Part shown: positions 1 through 7,774 of the stretch, one piece after another
Layout of the letters: each line of letters begins with the position of its first letter
Numbering within the stretch: the stretch's first letter is position 1
NCBI GenBank assembly: GCA_905209085.1
Contig: CAJLRM010000006.1
Location: 131,782-195,781 of the forward strand
Origin: an uncultured Eubacteriales bacterium
Lineage (GTDB): Bacteria > Bacillota > Clostridia > Christensenellales > Borkfalkiaceae
Direction: 5' to 3'
DNA length: 64,000 nt
Made by a program: the position numbers and the translations under genes
The notes under the pieces: model-generated
The model's database searches: none
What the model was told of the DNA's origin: nothing
Seen by the model: only the letters and a program-made list of their open reading frames with translations

Positions 1-1325
1 ATACTTCCAAGGAGGGTTGCGAGAACGTATATATCGTCAATAACCTCATTTACGGTGCCTATAACACGGCGACGAGCGGTATCCGCGTCACTTCCTCGTA
101 TACCTTCGCGGAAGGGGCGGAGGACGTACTGAAAAACGTACATATCGAAAACAACGAAGTGCATTCGCTGGGCATCGCGGGTATCTATGTGGACGGCTGG
201 CTGAGCGACATCAATAAAATGAACGCCTCGCCCAGGCTGTATTCGGAGGTTTACGTCAACGAAAACACCGTCTACAATATCGGGCAGATCGCCATTTACG
301 AGGAGTGCTGTCACGATTCGGAGATGAACCGCAATCTCGTACACGATGCCGCCATTTTCGACAAGCCCTTCCTTTCCATCGGACAGACGGGCATCATGGC
401 GCTCGGCTGCGAGGATACGGATATCATGAATAATATCGTGTATAACGTGTCCAATGCCTGTCAGCCTTTCGACGGCATGGGGATAGACATCGACTGGAAT
501 ACCAATCGTATAAACGTACAATACAACTGGGTGTACGACTGCGTGGGCAGCGGCGTGGGGACGATGGCGAATCAGAATTGTTTTATCCGCAATAACAGGA
601 TCGAAAACAACCGCTGCGAAGGCAATCAGCACGGGCAGATTCATGTTTCCGACTTTACGACGAGATACGAGGCGGTGGCGGAGGATAGGCACGCGGTGAC
701 CAATCTCACCGTCAAAGACAATCTCATCGTCAGCGATAAGGAGGGCAAAAGCCATTTCAACGCCAACGAGCTCGGCGGGGACTCCACGCTGTGGGCGGGA
801 AATACGTTTGAAAACAACAGGCTGGTTTCCAATACCAAGACGAACGATATTTGGATACAGGTGTCAAGCGCGGTAGCCTGGCACAAATTTGCGCAAAACA
901 GATACTACAAAGAGAACACCTCGAAGTTTACGGCGTTCGACACCACGCCGCAGGAAAAGATAAACGAGGGCGCGCTGGCTTACGACGGCACGGGATTCGA
1001 GGCGTGGAAAAAGAGGGACACGGGCGCGGTTTTCCAAACTCTGAGCGGGGCGAAGCCCACTCTCCCCAAAAACGTTTGCGCCGTTTACGAAGACGGAAAG
1101 GTGACGCTGACATGGGAAAAGCCGTCGGGGGAAGTATGGCATTACAACGTATATCTGACGCAGGAAAATGAAGAAATAAGCTATCTCAATCTGTCGGGAG
1201 AGGCGTTTTCGGAAACGTTTACGCAGGAATTTGAAGCAAAGGGCGTCTATTATCTCGCGGTGGAGCCCGAATCTAATCAAGGGCACTGCGGCGAAGTAGT
1301 AAGGGTGAAGATCGTTCTCGAATAG
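1..1325 (+). CDS. Right-handed beta-helix protein, C-terminal part (5' truncated by window)
   Basis: The reading frame is open from base 3 with no stop, so the gene begins before the window and at least 440 codons are seen. The visible part carries many short repeats of the N-x-I/V-x-x-N-x-x-x type (for example IVNNLIYGAYN, VHIENNEVHSL, FIRNNRIENNRCEGN), the pattern of a right-handed parallel beta-helix as in pectate lyase-like and rhamnogalacturonan-active enzymes. The last 80 or so residues (KVTLTWEKPSGEVWHYNVYL) look like a fibronectin III or similar beta-sandwich module. It sits 25 bases before an oxidoreductase and a GH94-like gene, so a role in cutting or binding a plant polysaccharide is likely. 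The specificity and any signal peptide cannot be seen. Confidence 0.75.
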   Translation, partial: TSKEGCENVYIVNNLIYGAYNTATSGIRVTSSYTFAEGAEDVLKNVHIENNEVHSLGIAGIYVDGWLSDINKMNASPRLYSEVYVNENTVYNIGQIAIYEECCHDSEMNRNLVHDAAIFDKPFLSIGQTGIMALGCEDTDIMNNIVYNVSNACQPFDGMGIDIDWNTNRINVQYNWVYDCVGSGVGTMANQNCFIRNNRIENNRCEGNQHGQIHVSDFTTRYEAVAEDRHAVTNLTVKDNLIVSDKEGKSHFNANELGGDSTLWAGNTFENNRLVSNTKTNDIWIQVSSAVAWHKFAQNRYYKENTSKFTAFDTTPQEKINEGALAYDGTGFEAWKKRDTGAVFQTLSGAKPTLPKNVCAVYEDGKVTLTWEKPSGEVWHYNVYLTQENEEISYLNLSGEAFSETFTQEFEAKGVYYLAVEPESNQGHCGEVVRVKIVLE

Positions 1326-1350
1326 AATCGTTTGGGAAAAGGAGAAAAAA

Positions 1351-2583
1351 ATGGACACGAAAAATCTCGCCGTGATAGGATTCGGCGGCAGGGGGCATAT
1401 TTACGGGGAATTTTCCCGCAAATATCCCGAAAAATTCCAATTGAAAGCGGTTGCAGAAACGGACGAATACAGGCGCCGCGACGCGAAGGAAAATTTCGGC
1501 GCGGAGGTGTACGAGGATTATAAAGAGCTTTTAGATCAGGGCTACCGCCTCGACTTGGTGGCGATAGCCACGCAGGACGCCCAGCACAAGGAACACGCCC
1601 TGTACGCTTTGAACAGAGGCTACGATCTGCTTTTGGAAAAGCCCGTCGCCATTACGGAAAAGGATTGTCTGGAAATTTACGAATGCGCAAAGAAGAACAA
1701 CCGTCGGGTATACGTCTGTCATGTTTTGCGCTATACGCCCTTCTATTCCAAAATAAAAGAAATTATCGACGAGGGAACGCTGGGGGAGATCGTCAACGTC
1801 CACGCCAGCGAAAACGTCGGCTATTATCATCAGGCGCACAGCTATGTCCGGGGACCTTGGCGAAACAGCGGAGAAAGCAGTCCCATGATCCTCGCAAAGT
1901 GCTGCCACGATATGGACATCCTGCGCTATCTGATCGGCGAAAAATGCGTTTCCGTCAATTCCTACGGTTCGCTCAGCTATTTTAAAGAGGAGAACGCGCC
2001 CGAGAATGCGGAGGCGTTCTGCACCGATTGCCCGCGTAAAGAGGACTGCGCATATAATGCGCAGAAGCTGTATACAAAGTACGTCTGGCCCGCGGGATAT
2101 TTTACAAAGGGAGCGCTCACGGAGGAAAACATTTTGCGGGATTTGAAATATTCGCCCTACGACCGCTGCGTTTTCAAATGCGACAACGACGTGGTGGATC
2201 ACCAATCCACCCTTTTGCTGTTTGAAAAGGGCAAGACGGCGGTACATACGATGACGGCGTTTTCGCGGGAAATTTATCGGGACATCAAAATTTACGGCAC
2301 GAAAGCGGAACTGGCGGGCGTCATGGAAAAAAATCTGATCGAGATCCGCCCCTTCGGCGGCGAGCCGTTCAAAGCGGAGGTGAACGCGTCCGCCGCGTCC
2401 GTAGGCGGGCATTGCGGAGGCGATTACTACATGATGTGTCAGATCTGGAACGACCTCAACGGCATAAAGGGAAAGGGCATTACCTATCTGGACGTGTCCA
2501 TCGAGAGCCATCTCATGTCCTTCGGCGCGGAAAAAAGCCGCTTGCACGGCGGCGAAAGCTGCAAGATCGAATTCGTCGAGTGA
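1351..2583 (+). CDS. Gfo/Idh/MocA family NAD(P)-dependent oxidoreductase with Cys cluster
   Basis: 410 residues. The N-terminal Rossmann fold has the GFGGRGHIYG nucleotide loop (residues 10-19) and the family EKP motif at 96-98, whose Lys is normally catalytic. The second signature has CCHDMDILRYL near 184-193, with the usual His/Asp pair. These enzymes oxidise or epimerise sugars, inositols or glycosides through a bound cofactor. An extra C-x2-C-x5-C cluster lies at 224, 227 and 233 with more Cys nearby, which could bind a metal. The start follows GGAGAAAAAA. It lies between a beta-helix protein and a GH94-like phosphorylase, so it probably acts on a sugar released by them. The exact substrate is unknown. 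Confidence 0.85.
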   Translation: MDTKNLAVIGFGGRGHIYGEFSRKYPEKFQLKAVAETDEYRRRDAKENFGAEVYEDYKELLDQGYRLDLVAIATQDAQHKEHALYALNRGYDLLLEKPVAITEKDCLEIYECAKKNNRRVYVCHVLRYTPFYSKIKEIIDEGTLGEIVNVHASENVGYYHQAHSYVRGPWRNSGESSPMILAKCCHDMDILRYLIGEKCVSVNSYGSLSYFKEENAPENAEAFCTDCPRKEDCAYNAQKLYTKYVWPAGYFTKGALTEENILRDLKYSPYDRCVFKCDNDVVDHQSTLLLFEKGKTAVHTMTAFSREIYRDIKIYGTKAELAGVMEKNLIEIRPFGGEPFKAEVNASAASVGGHCGGDYYMMCQIWNDLNGIKGKGITYLDVSIESHLMSFGAEKSRLHGGESCKIEFVE

Positions 2584-2590
2584 GGAAAGC

Positions 2591-4852
2591 ATGATGAGAA
2601 ACGGTTATTTCGACGATTCCGGGAGGGAATACGTCATAGAAAATATGTACCCGCGCCGACCGCTCAAAAATTATCTTTGGAACGAAGGAATGCTGGCGGA
2701 GCTCGATCAATTCGGATTCGGTCCTTCGAAAGCGTGCATAGAAAAACAGTTCCGCACAGTGGTCGCGGGTGAAAGGCTAATCTATATCAAGGACAGGGAC
2801 AGCGGGGAGTTCTTCGACGCGAACCGAAATTTTTTACAAAAAAAGTTTTCGGATTTTCGCGCGCGGGTAGGACAGGGATATCATGTGGTCGAGAGCGTTT
2901 ATCTGGGGATAAAAACGGAATTTACCGTCCTTGTGCCGCAACGGGATTTTGTGGAAATGCACAGAGTGAGGGTCCGCAACGAGTCTTCCGCCGTCAGGAA
3001 TCTAAGCGTATATATCTATCTTCGCCCCTTCGTCAATCTTACGGGCGTAGACGCTTACGGGCGGGCGCGTTACGACGAAGAAATGCGCGGAATCCGCTAT
3101 ACCTATCGGGGATTCCGTATCGCGCAGAAATATACCGACGTTTTCTACGCCGCTTCCCTGCGCGCGGACGCCTACGATTTGTCGGACGAGTCCTTTATCG
3201 GCAACTATCGGGATCTCTCCCGTCCGCAGGGCATAGACGGGGATTTTCTCTCCAAGGAGCCGACCGTTTTCGAGCCGTGTTATGCGGGCGCCCTGCAATT
3301 TGAAATTCGCCTTCAACCGAACGAGGAAAAATCTTTGTATTTCGCTGCGGGCACCGCCCGCGAAGAGGAGGAATGCCGCGCACTTGCAAGGAAATACGCA
3401 AACGAAGCGGCGTTTGAAAAAGAACTGCGTTTACAAAAGGAAACGAACGAAAAATACATAGAAAAGACCATGATAAAAACGCCCGATGCTTATCTCGATT
3501 CCATGGTGAATATCTATCTGAAACGGCAGATGACGCTCGGAAAAACGTGGGGACGGGTATACGGAAAGGGATTCAGGGACGTTTTGCAGGACATTGCGGG
3601 ATTCGTTTCTCTGGATCCGGAAATGGCGCGCGAAAAACTTTTGAACGCCTTGACGCATCAGTTTATCAGCGGCAACGCCCTTCGGATGTTCGACCCCATT
3701 TTAGACTATCCCTATCAGGATATGCCGGCCTGGATTCCGCCCGCCGTGCTCGCCTATCTCAAAGAGAGCGGGGATCTTTCGCTGTTGAAAGAAGAAATCC
3801 CCTATTACGACGACGAACAAAAAGAGAGCGTATTTCTGCACGTGAAAAGGGGAATGGAGTATCTCTTTCGGATGCGTGGAGAGCGGGGACTGAGTTTGTG
3901 GGGCGGCGGCGATTGGAACGATTCTTTGGACAACTGCGGCATGAAGATGAAGGGCGAGAGCGTATGGCTGTCTATCGCCGCGGTGCGGGCGGCGAAGGAT
4001 TATCTTGAAATCGTGGGGAAAACCGCAGGCGCACAAAAGCAAAAACTCCTTGCCGATACCGAGGAAAAAATCGAAGAATTAAAAGCCGCCGTTTTGAAAT
4101 ACGGATTCGAGGGAGATCATTTTCTCTACGGATATACCGACTGGGGAGAAAAGGTCGGCTCCGACGACAATCGGGAGGGCAAAATTTTTCTCAACGTACA
4201 AACGTGGGCGGTGATGTCCGATCTCCTTCCGTTGGAAAAAAAACAGGCGTTGATGGATACGGTGGAAAGGCGGCTTAAATGCGAGTACGGGTATCTGCAA
4301 AACGATCCGCCCTACGAAACGCCCGACGATCATTTGGGCAGACTCACCTATTTTTCCAAAGGAGTCTACGAAAACGGCTCCGTCTACAATCACGGCGTGA
4401 TGTTCAAAGCGGTCGCGGACTGCTGTATCGGCAGGGGCGACAATGCCTTGAAAACACTGGAAATGATCCGATACGACAATCCTTTCCATTCCGACTCGGG
4501 CGTAGAGCCCTACGCCGTCTGCAATATGTATTTCGGACCCTCGGCGGAGGCGAAAAAAGGTTTTGCGCCGCAGGCGTGGATCACAGGCTCCGCCGGCTGG
4601 ATGTATCGGGCGGTGGTGGAGTACATTTTAGGGATAAAAGCGGAGTTTGACGGCTTGATGATTTGTCCCTGTATGCCGTCGGCATGGGACAGGGTTGAGG
4701 TGACGAGGACCTTTCGCGGAGTCGTCTATCGGATATGCTTTTTGAAATCGGAAACGTTTTCTCTGACTTTGGACGGAAAAAGATTGTCGGGAAATAAAAT
4801 TCCGCTCTGCCGAGAGGGGAGCGTACACGACGTGATTTGTCGTTTTCGATAA
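2591..4852 (+). CDS. GH94-like glycoside phosphorylase
   Basis: 753 residues, normal for family GH94 (cellobiose, chitobiose and related phosphorylases), which split beta-glucosides with phosphate into a sugar 1-phosphate and a shorter sugar. The catalytic barrel shows WGGGDWNDSLDNCG; Asp444 in GDWND is the likely general acid. The C-terminal segment CPCMPSAWDRVEVTRTFRGVVYRI is the typical end of the family. The N-terminal beta-sandwich precedes it. There is no signal peptide, so it is cytoplasmic. It starts 7 bases after the upstream oxidoreductase, with GAGGAAAGC before ATGATG, so the two are co-transcribed. The donor specificity (cellobiose, laminaribiose, mannoside or a rarer sugar) cannot be read from the sequence. 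Confidence 0.8.
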   Translation: MMRNGYFDDSGREYVIENMYPRRPLKNYLWNEGMLAELDQFGFGPSKACIEKQFRTVVAGERLIYIKDRDSGEFFDANRNFLQKKFSDFRARVGQGYHVVESVYLGIKTEFTVLVPQRDFVEMHRVRVRNESSAVRNLSVYIYLRPFVNLTGVDAYGRARYDEEMRGIRYTYRGFRIAQKYTDVFYAASLRADAYDLSDESFIGNYRDLSRPQGIDGDFLSKEPTVFEPCYAGALQFEIRLQPNEEKSLYFAAGTAREEEECRALARKYANEAAFEKELRLQKETNEKYIEKTMIKTPDAYLDSMVNIYLKRQMTLGKTWGRVYGKGFRDVLQDIAGFVSLDPEMAREKLLNALTHQFISGNALRMFDPILDYPYQDMPAWIPPAVLAYLKESGDLSLLKEEIPYYDDEQKESVFLHVKRGMEYLFRMRGERGLSLWGGGDWNDSLDNCGMKMKGESVWLSIAAVRAAKDYLEIVGKTAGAQKQKLLADTEEKIEELKAAVLKYGFEGDHFLYGYTDWGEKVGSDDNREGKIFLNVQTWAVMSDLLPLEKKQALMDTVERRLKCEYGYLQNDPPYETPDDHLGRLTYFSKGVYENGSVYNHGVMFKAVADCCIGRGDNALKTLEMIRYDNPFHSDSGVEPYAVCNMYFGPSAEAKKGFAPQAWITGSAGWMYRAVVEYILGIKAEFDGLMICPCMPSAWDRVEVTRTFRGVVYRICFLKSETFSLTLDGKRLSGNKIPLCREGSVHDVICRFR

Positions 4853-4887
4853 AACGAGAGCGGAGAGTGGGGTACGCTTATAGGAAT

Positions 4888-4936
4888 AAAAAAATGCCGT
4901 CCGCGGAAAAGTCTGGTGCGCGGGCGGCATTTTTTT
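4888..4936 (+). terminator. Intrinsic terminator of the glycan operon
   Basis: A stem of about 11 bp (ATGCCGTCCGCG with CGCGGGCGGCAT, one G-T pair) is followed by seven T. It closes the operon ending with the GH94-like gene. Confidence 0.85.
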
Positions 4937-5013
4937 ATTGAAAAAGGCATAGGAATAGAGAAATAAAAAGCAAAAGCCTCGGGAAATATTCTCGCAAAGA
5001 GGGCGTATTTTGC

Positions 5014-5042
5014 TTTACATTTCAACGGCCGTATGCTATAAT
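5014..5042 (+). promoter_or_regulatory. Promoter of tRNA-Pro
   Basis: TTTACA and TATAAT are spaced by 17 bases, about 120 bases before the tRNA. Confidence 0.65.
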
Positions 5043-5160
5043 AATCAGGAAATTTGCGCCTGATAATCGAAAAAATTTCGATAAGATGCGGGTGTCCTTT
5101 TCGGGCAGAATTAAGATAAATAAATCGAAGTTCAACAAATGCCTGAGAAGATTAGAAAAT

Positions 5161-5236
5161 CGAGGCGTAGCGCAGTTGGTAGCGCGCAGCGTTCGGGACG
5201 CTGAGGTCGTGGGTTCGAACCCCGTCGCCTCGACCA
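5161..5236 (+). tRNA. tRNA-Pro (CGG)
   Basis: A full cloverleaf. The acceptor CGAGGCG pairs with CGCCTCG, the anticodon loop is TTCGGGA with CGG, the T-loop is GGTTCGAACCC, and the 3' CCA is encoded. Confidence 0.96.
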
Positions 5237-5246
5237 TTTTAATCAT

Positions 5247-5284
5247 GAAAACAGACCAAAACTTTAAGTTTTGGTCTGTTTTCT
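5247..5284 (+). terminator. Terminator after tRNA-Pro
   Basis: AACAGACCAAAAC pairs with GTTTTGGTCTGTT across a TTTAA loop, followed by a T-rich stretch. Confidence 0.85.
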
Positions 5285-5711
5285 GTATTTTACGTATTCG
5301 TCAGAAGATTCGCGCATTTTAATCTATATGTAAAAGTGTAGGGGCAAAAGTAGATTTTTCTAATTTTAGCGACTACAAAAAATATCGTAGCGTGACGGGA
5401 AGGCTCGAAAATATCAAATGATTTCCGGGACCGGCCGCGAGTTTTTTTGCGGTCGGTTTTTGCTTTCGTTCGGAAGGAGTAAAAGTTGCCGAGAAACTGT
5501 TTTATAAGCACAGGTTTTCTTAGGAGGTAAGCTTTTCAGGACGATAAAACAAAACGGGAGAAACGTCCGTTTTAAGGAACGTTTGCGCATAGGAGAAAGG
5601 GAGAAGAAAGCGAAAATATTTAAGGAACTCGGAAAATTTTTTCTATGAGGTATAAAAAGAGGCGAAAAATGGAAAAATTGAAAAAAGAAGTGAAAAACAA
5701 AGAAATTTCTC
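5285..5711 (+). other. Intergenic region with one orphan terminator
   Basis: No convincing gene. It has an intrinsic terminator at 5430-5462 (stem ACCGGCCGC/GCGGTCGGT, then five T), which implies a short transcript reaching it that I cannot identify. A weak hairpin AAAACGG/CCGTTTT lies at 5551-5573. Confidence 0.5.
5430..5462 (+). terminator. Orphan intrinsic terminator
   Basis: A 9-bp GC-rich stem with the loop GAGTTTTTTT, followed by TTTTTG. It lies 150 bases after the tRNA-Pro terminator, with no gene between. Confidence 0.6.
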
Positions 5712-5741
5712 TTGATTTTTTCCGAGGAAGAGTGGTATAAT
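5712..5741 (+). promoter_or_regulatory. Promoter of the riboswitch and exchanger transcript
   Basis: TTGATT and TATAAT are spaced by 18 bases; the -10 box ends 6 bases before the riboswitch P1 stem. Confidence 0.7.
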
Positions 5742-5747
5742 AAAAAA

Positions 5748-5844
5748 GTTGAAAGGGAGTAGTTATTTCCATGCGGTCAACATTCTTCAGACGATGGTCG
5801 GTGGCCGCACGGGCTTTTTTGATAAAGGCGACGAGACTTTCGAC
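5748..5844 (+). promoter_or_regulatory. yybP-ykoY (Mn2+) riboswitch aptamer
   Basis: The P1 stem is formed by GTTGAAAG (5748-5755) and CTTTCGAC (5837-5844), eight pairs. It is flanked inside by the family signatures GGGAGTAG on the 5' side and GAGACTTTC on the 3' side. Between them lies a stem GCGGTC/GGCCGC. This matches the yybP-ykoY class, known to sense Mn2+ and to precede cation exporters. The gene downstream is a CaCA cation exchanger, a usual partner. I judged this by motif and pairing; a covariance model would settle it. Confidence 0.8.
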
Positions 5845-5876
5845 ACTGCGAGCAATCGGTGTCGGGAGTCTTTTTT
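5835..5876 (+). terminator. Riboswitch expression-platform terminator
   Basis: GACTTTCGACAC (5835-5846) pairs with GTGTCGGGAGTC (5859-5870) over 12 positions, followed by six T. Its 5' arm contains the whole 3' strand of riboswitch P1, so P1 and the terminator exclude each other. Ligand-stabilised P1 should therefore prevent termination, giving an ON switch with Mn2+. Confidence 0.82.
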
Positions 5877-5917
5877 ATCGCCGTTTACATAGGAAAATCA
5901 TATCGGAGGATACGAGT

Positions 5918-6898
5918 ATGTTTTCGGTCGCAGGCTGGCCTCTTTGGGGACTCATCATCTTGTTTGCCGTGGGGCTTGTGCTCATCATCAAAGGCGGGGA
6001 TTTCTTTGTGGACGCCGCAAGCTGGATCGCAGAAGTATCGGGAATTCCTCATTTCATCGTCGGCGCCACCATTGTCAGCATCGCCACGACGCTGCCCGAA
6101 CTTATCGTTTCCTGTTTGGGCGCGGCGCGCGGCACTAATGCGCTCGCCATAGGCAACGCCGTCGGCTCGGTCACGGCCAATACGGGGCTGATCATGGCGA
6201 TCTCCATCATCTGTATTCCCGCCGTCGTCAAGCGCAGTCAATACGCTCTCAAATCCATTCTGTTGCTCGTCGCTACGGCGATTCTCTATCTCGCCTCTTT
6301 CGGAAACGGCTTTTCTATTTGGGGAAGTATTCTTTTGCTGATCATTTTCGTGGCGGCAATGGCGGAAAGCATTTTCAGCGGCAAAAAGGAGGCGACTCTC
6401 GGAGAAAAGACCCCTTTTCAAAAAAAGGCCGTACCCGTCAACGTCGGCAAGTTCATTTTCGGGACGGCGGGAATCGTTTTCGGAGCGGAGTTTTTGGTCG
6501 ATTCCGCGACGGAGCTGGCGGTCGTCAGCGGCATTTCTCAGGCGGTCATTTCCGCAACTATCGTTTCCCTCGGCACTTCTTTGCCCGAACTTGTCACGAC
6601 CGTCACCGCCGTCGTCAAAAAGCAATCCTCTCTTTCCGTCGGCAATATTATCGGGGCGAATCTCATCGATATCACCATCATTCTGCCCATATGCTCCTTT
6701 ATTTCCGCGGACGGGCTCACTGCCTGCGCTCAGAATCTATACCTCGATATTCCCGTCTGTCTGGGAATCCTTTTCATCGCCATCGTCCCCATGCTCATCC
6801 GCAAGAAATTTTCTCGGGTACAGGGCGTTATTTTACTGCTGCTTTATATCGCGTATATAGCGGTGATGGCGTTTTTCAATCCCTTTCCCTCGGTTTAA
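5918..6898 (+). CDS. CaCA family cation/Na+ exchanger (YrbG-like)
   Basis: 326 residues and about ten membrane segments. Two inverted alpha repeats are clear: IVSIATTLPELIVSC with GNAVGSVTANTGL in the first half, and IVSLGTSLPELVTT with GNIIGANLIDITI in the second. The family exports Ca2+ or a related divalent ion against Na+ or H+. The frame is open further upstream to 5771, but that region is the riboswitch and terminator. The ATG at 5918, after ATCGGAGGATACGAGT, is the correct start. Control by a Mn2+-type riboswitch suggests that Mn2+ is the exported ion, which is inference. The second repeat has Asp (LIDI) where Asn is common. Confidence 0.87.
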   Translation: MFSVAGWPLWGLIILFAVGLVLIIKGGDFFVDAASWIAEVSGIPHFIVGATIVSIATTLPELIVSCLGAARGTNALAIGNAVGSVTANTGLIMAISIICIPAVVKRSQYALKSILLLVATAILYLASFGNGFSIWGSILLLIIFVAAMAESIFSGKKEATLGEKTPFQKKAVPVNVGKFIFGTAGIVFGAEFLVDSATELAVVSGISQAVISATIVSLGTSLPELVTTVTAVVKKQSSLSVGNIIGANLIDITIILPICSFISADGLTACAQNLYLDIPVCLGILFIAIVPMLIRKKFSRVQGVILLLLYIAYIAVMAFFNPFPSV

Positions 6899-6936
6899 AA
6901 GGGGCTTTTAAGCCGTTATAAAAAAGCGGGGAGTCT

Positions 6937-7026
6937 ATGGCGGACAATTATGGCGCGTGGAGGGAGCTTAAAAACAGATCGGAAAACGAGCGGCTCTGCG
7001 ATTCTTTAAAGGAACGGGTGGAATAG
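6937..7026 (+). CDS. Possible 29-residue small protein
   Basis: A short frame MADNYGAWRELKNRSENERLC... starts at ATG 6937, six bases after GCGGGGAG, and ends with TAG at 7024-7026. It is hydrophilic and highly charged. It could be a true small protein, a remnant of a longer gene or chance. There is no homology call. Confidence 0.25.
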   Translation: MADNYGAWRELKNRSENERLCDSLKERVE

Positions 7027-7356
7027 TATGATATATGAACTGCCAAGAGGCGCATAATGCGTATCCCTGCGGGAAACTATGCGTGGGCGAAAGAAACGAG
7101 CTTTCGCCAGGACAAAGAATTCAGAATCGAGAGTCGAATGAAAAGGCAAAGGCTTTGCCCGAAAAACTGAGAAGTATCTGCCGCCCGCGGATGAAAGCGA
7201 GGACTTCTCTTTGAGGATACATAAGAGGCGGAGGGAGGCGTTTTAAAAAAGAGCTTCTCGCCTTTCCGCCGCAGACCCGCGCTTATAAATAGAAACGGAA
7301 AGAGCGCGACGGGATACCGTCCGAGAAGATAAGACGCCCGAAGGCGTCTTTTTCTT
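7027..7356 (+). ncRNA. Candidate structured RNA ending in an intrinsic terminator
   Basis: A gene-free stretch with several well-formed hairpins: CGCATA/TATGCG (7051-7083), GGCGAAAG/CTTTCGCC (7086-7108) and GGCAAA/TTTGCC (7145-7159). A three-way junction follows: outer stem CTTCTCG 7254-7260 with CGAGAAG 7322-7328, enclosing CTTTCCG/CGGAAAG and GACGG/CCGTC. The terminator comes three bases later. It does not match tmRNA, RNase P, SRP or riboswitch motifs I know. The promoter is not obvious. It could be a small RNA or a riboswitch-like leader. Confidence 0.35.
7331..7356 (+). terminator. Intrinsic terminator
   Basis: AAGACGCC/GGCGTCTT with a CGAA loop is followed by TTTCTTT. No protein gene ends just before it, so it supports a non-coding transcript. 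Confidence 0.75.
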
Positions 7357-7774
7357 TGCGGAAAAATGCGGCGCGCGTATTGCGCGCGGGAGCGGATCTC
7401 GGTGTGGAAAAAGGAGAGTAAGACGTCCGCTCGCAGGTAAGACATAAAAAACGAAGAAGCTTTTTGCCTTTAAAAAATCGACATAATTTTTATTGTTCGC
7501 CGCATTGTAGCGAAAATACCCTTTTCGACAAAAATCGGCAGGAAAAGGGAGGAAAAACGACGCGGCAAAGCAAAAATTAAATTTTTGGAAAAAATAAAAG
7601 CGCAAAGGAAAGAAAAAAAGGTTGCTTTTTAAAAGGGGATATAATATAATACTGACATTGTATTTTTAAAAATAAATAGATTTTATTTAAAAATAAAGCG
7701 CAAAAGAGGAAACGGGTAAACGGAGAGAAATAGAGATAGTTTTTCTTTCGCATCGTCGGGATCAGGAGAAAACA
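7357..7774 (+). other. AT-rich leader region of the GT2 gene
   Basis: No gene is seen. The promoter at 7622-7650 leaves a leader of about 120 bases before the glycosyltransferase. No terminator or known riboswitch motif is visible in it. Confidence 0.5.
7622..7650 (+). promoter_or_regulatory. Promoter of the GT2 glycosyltransferase
   Basis: TTGCTT and TATAAT are spaced by 17 bases, inside a very AT-rich stretch (a second TATAAT overlaps at 7640). Confidence 0.6.

Noticed and set aside
5771..5917. Upstream in-frame extension of the exchanger to ATG 5771
   Set aside because: The stretch is the riboswitch aptamer and terminator, and ATG 5918 has a proper ribosome site.
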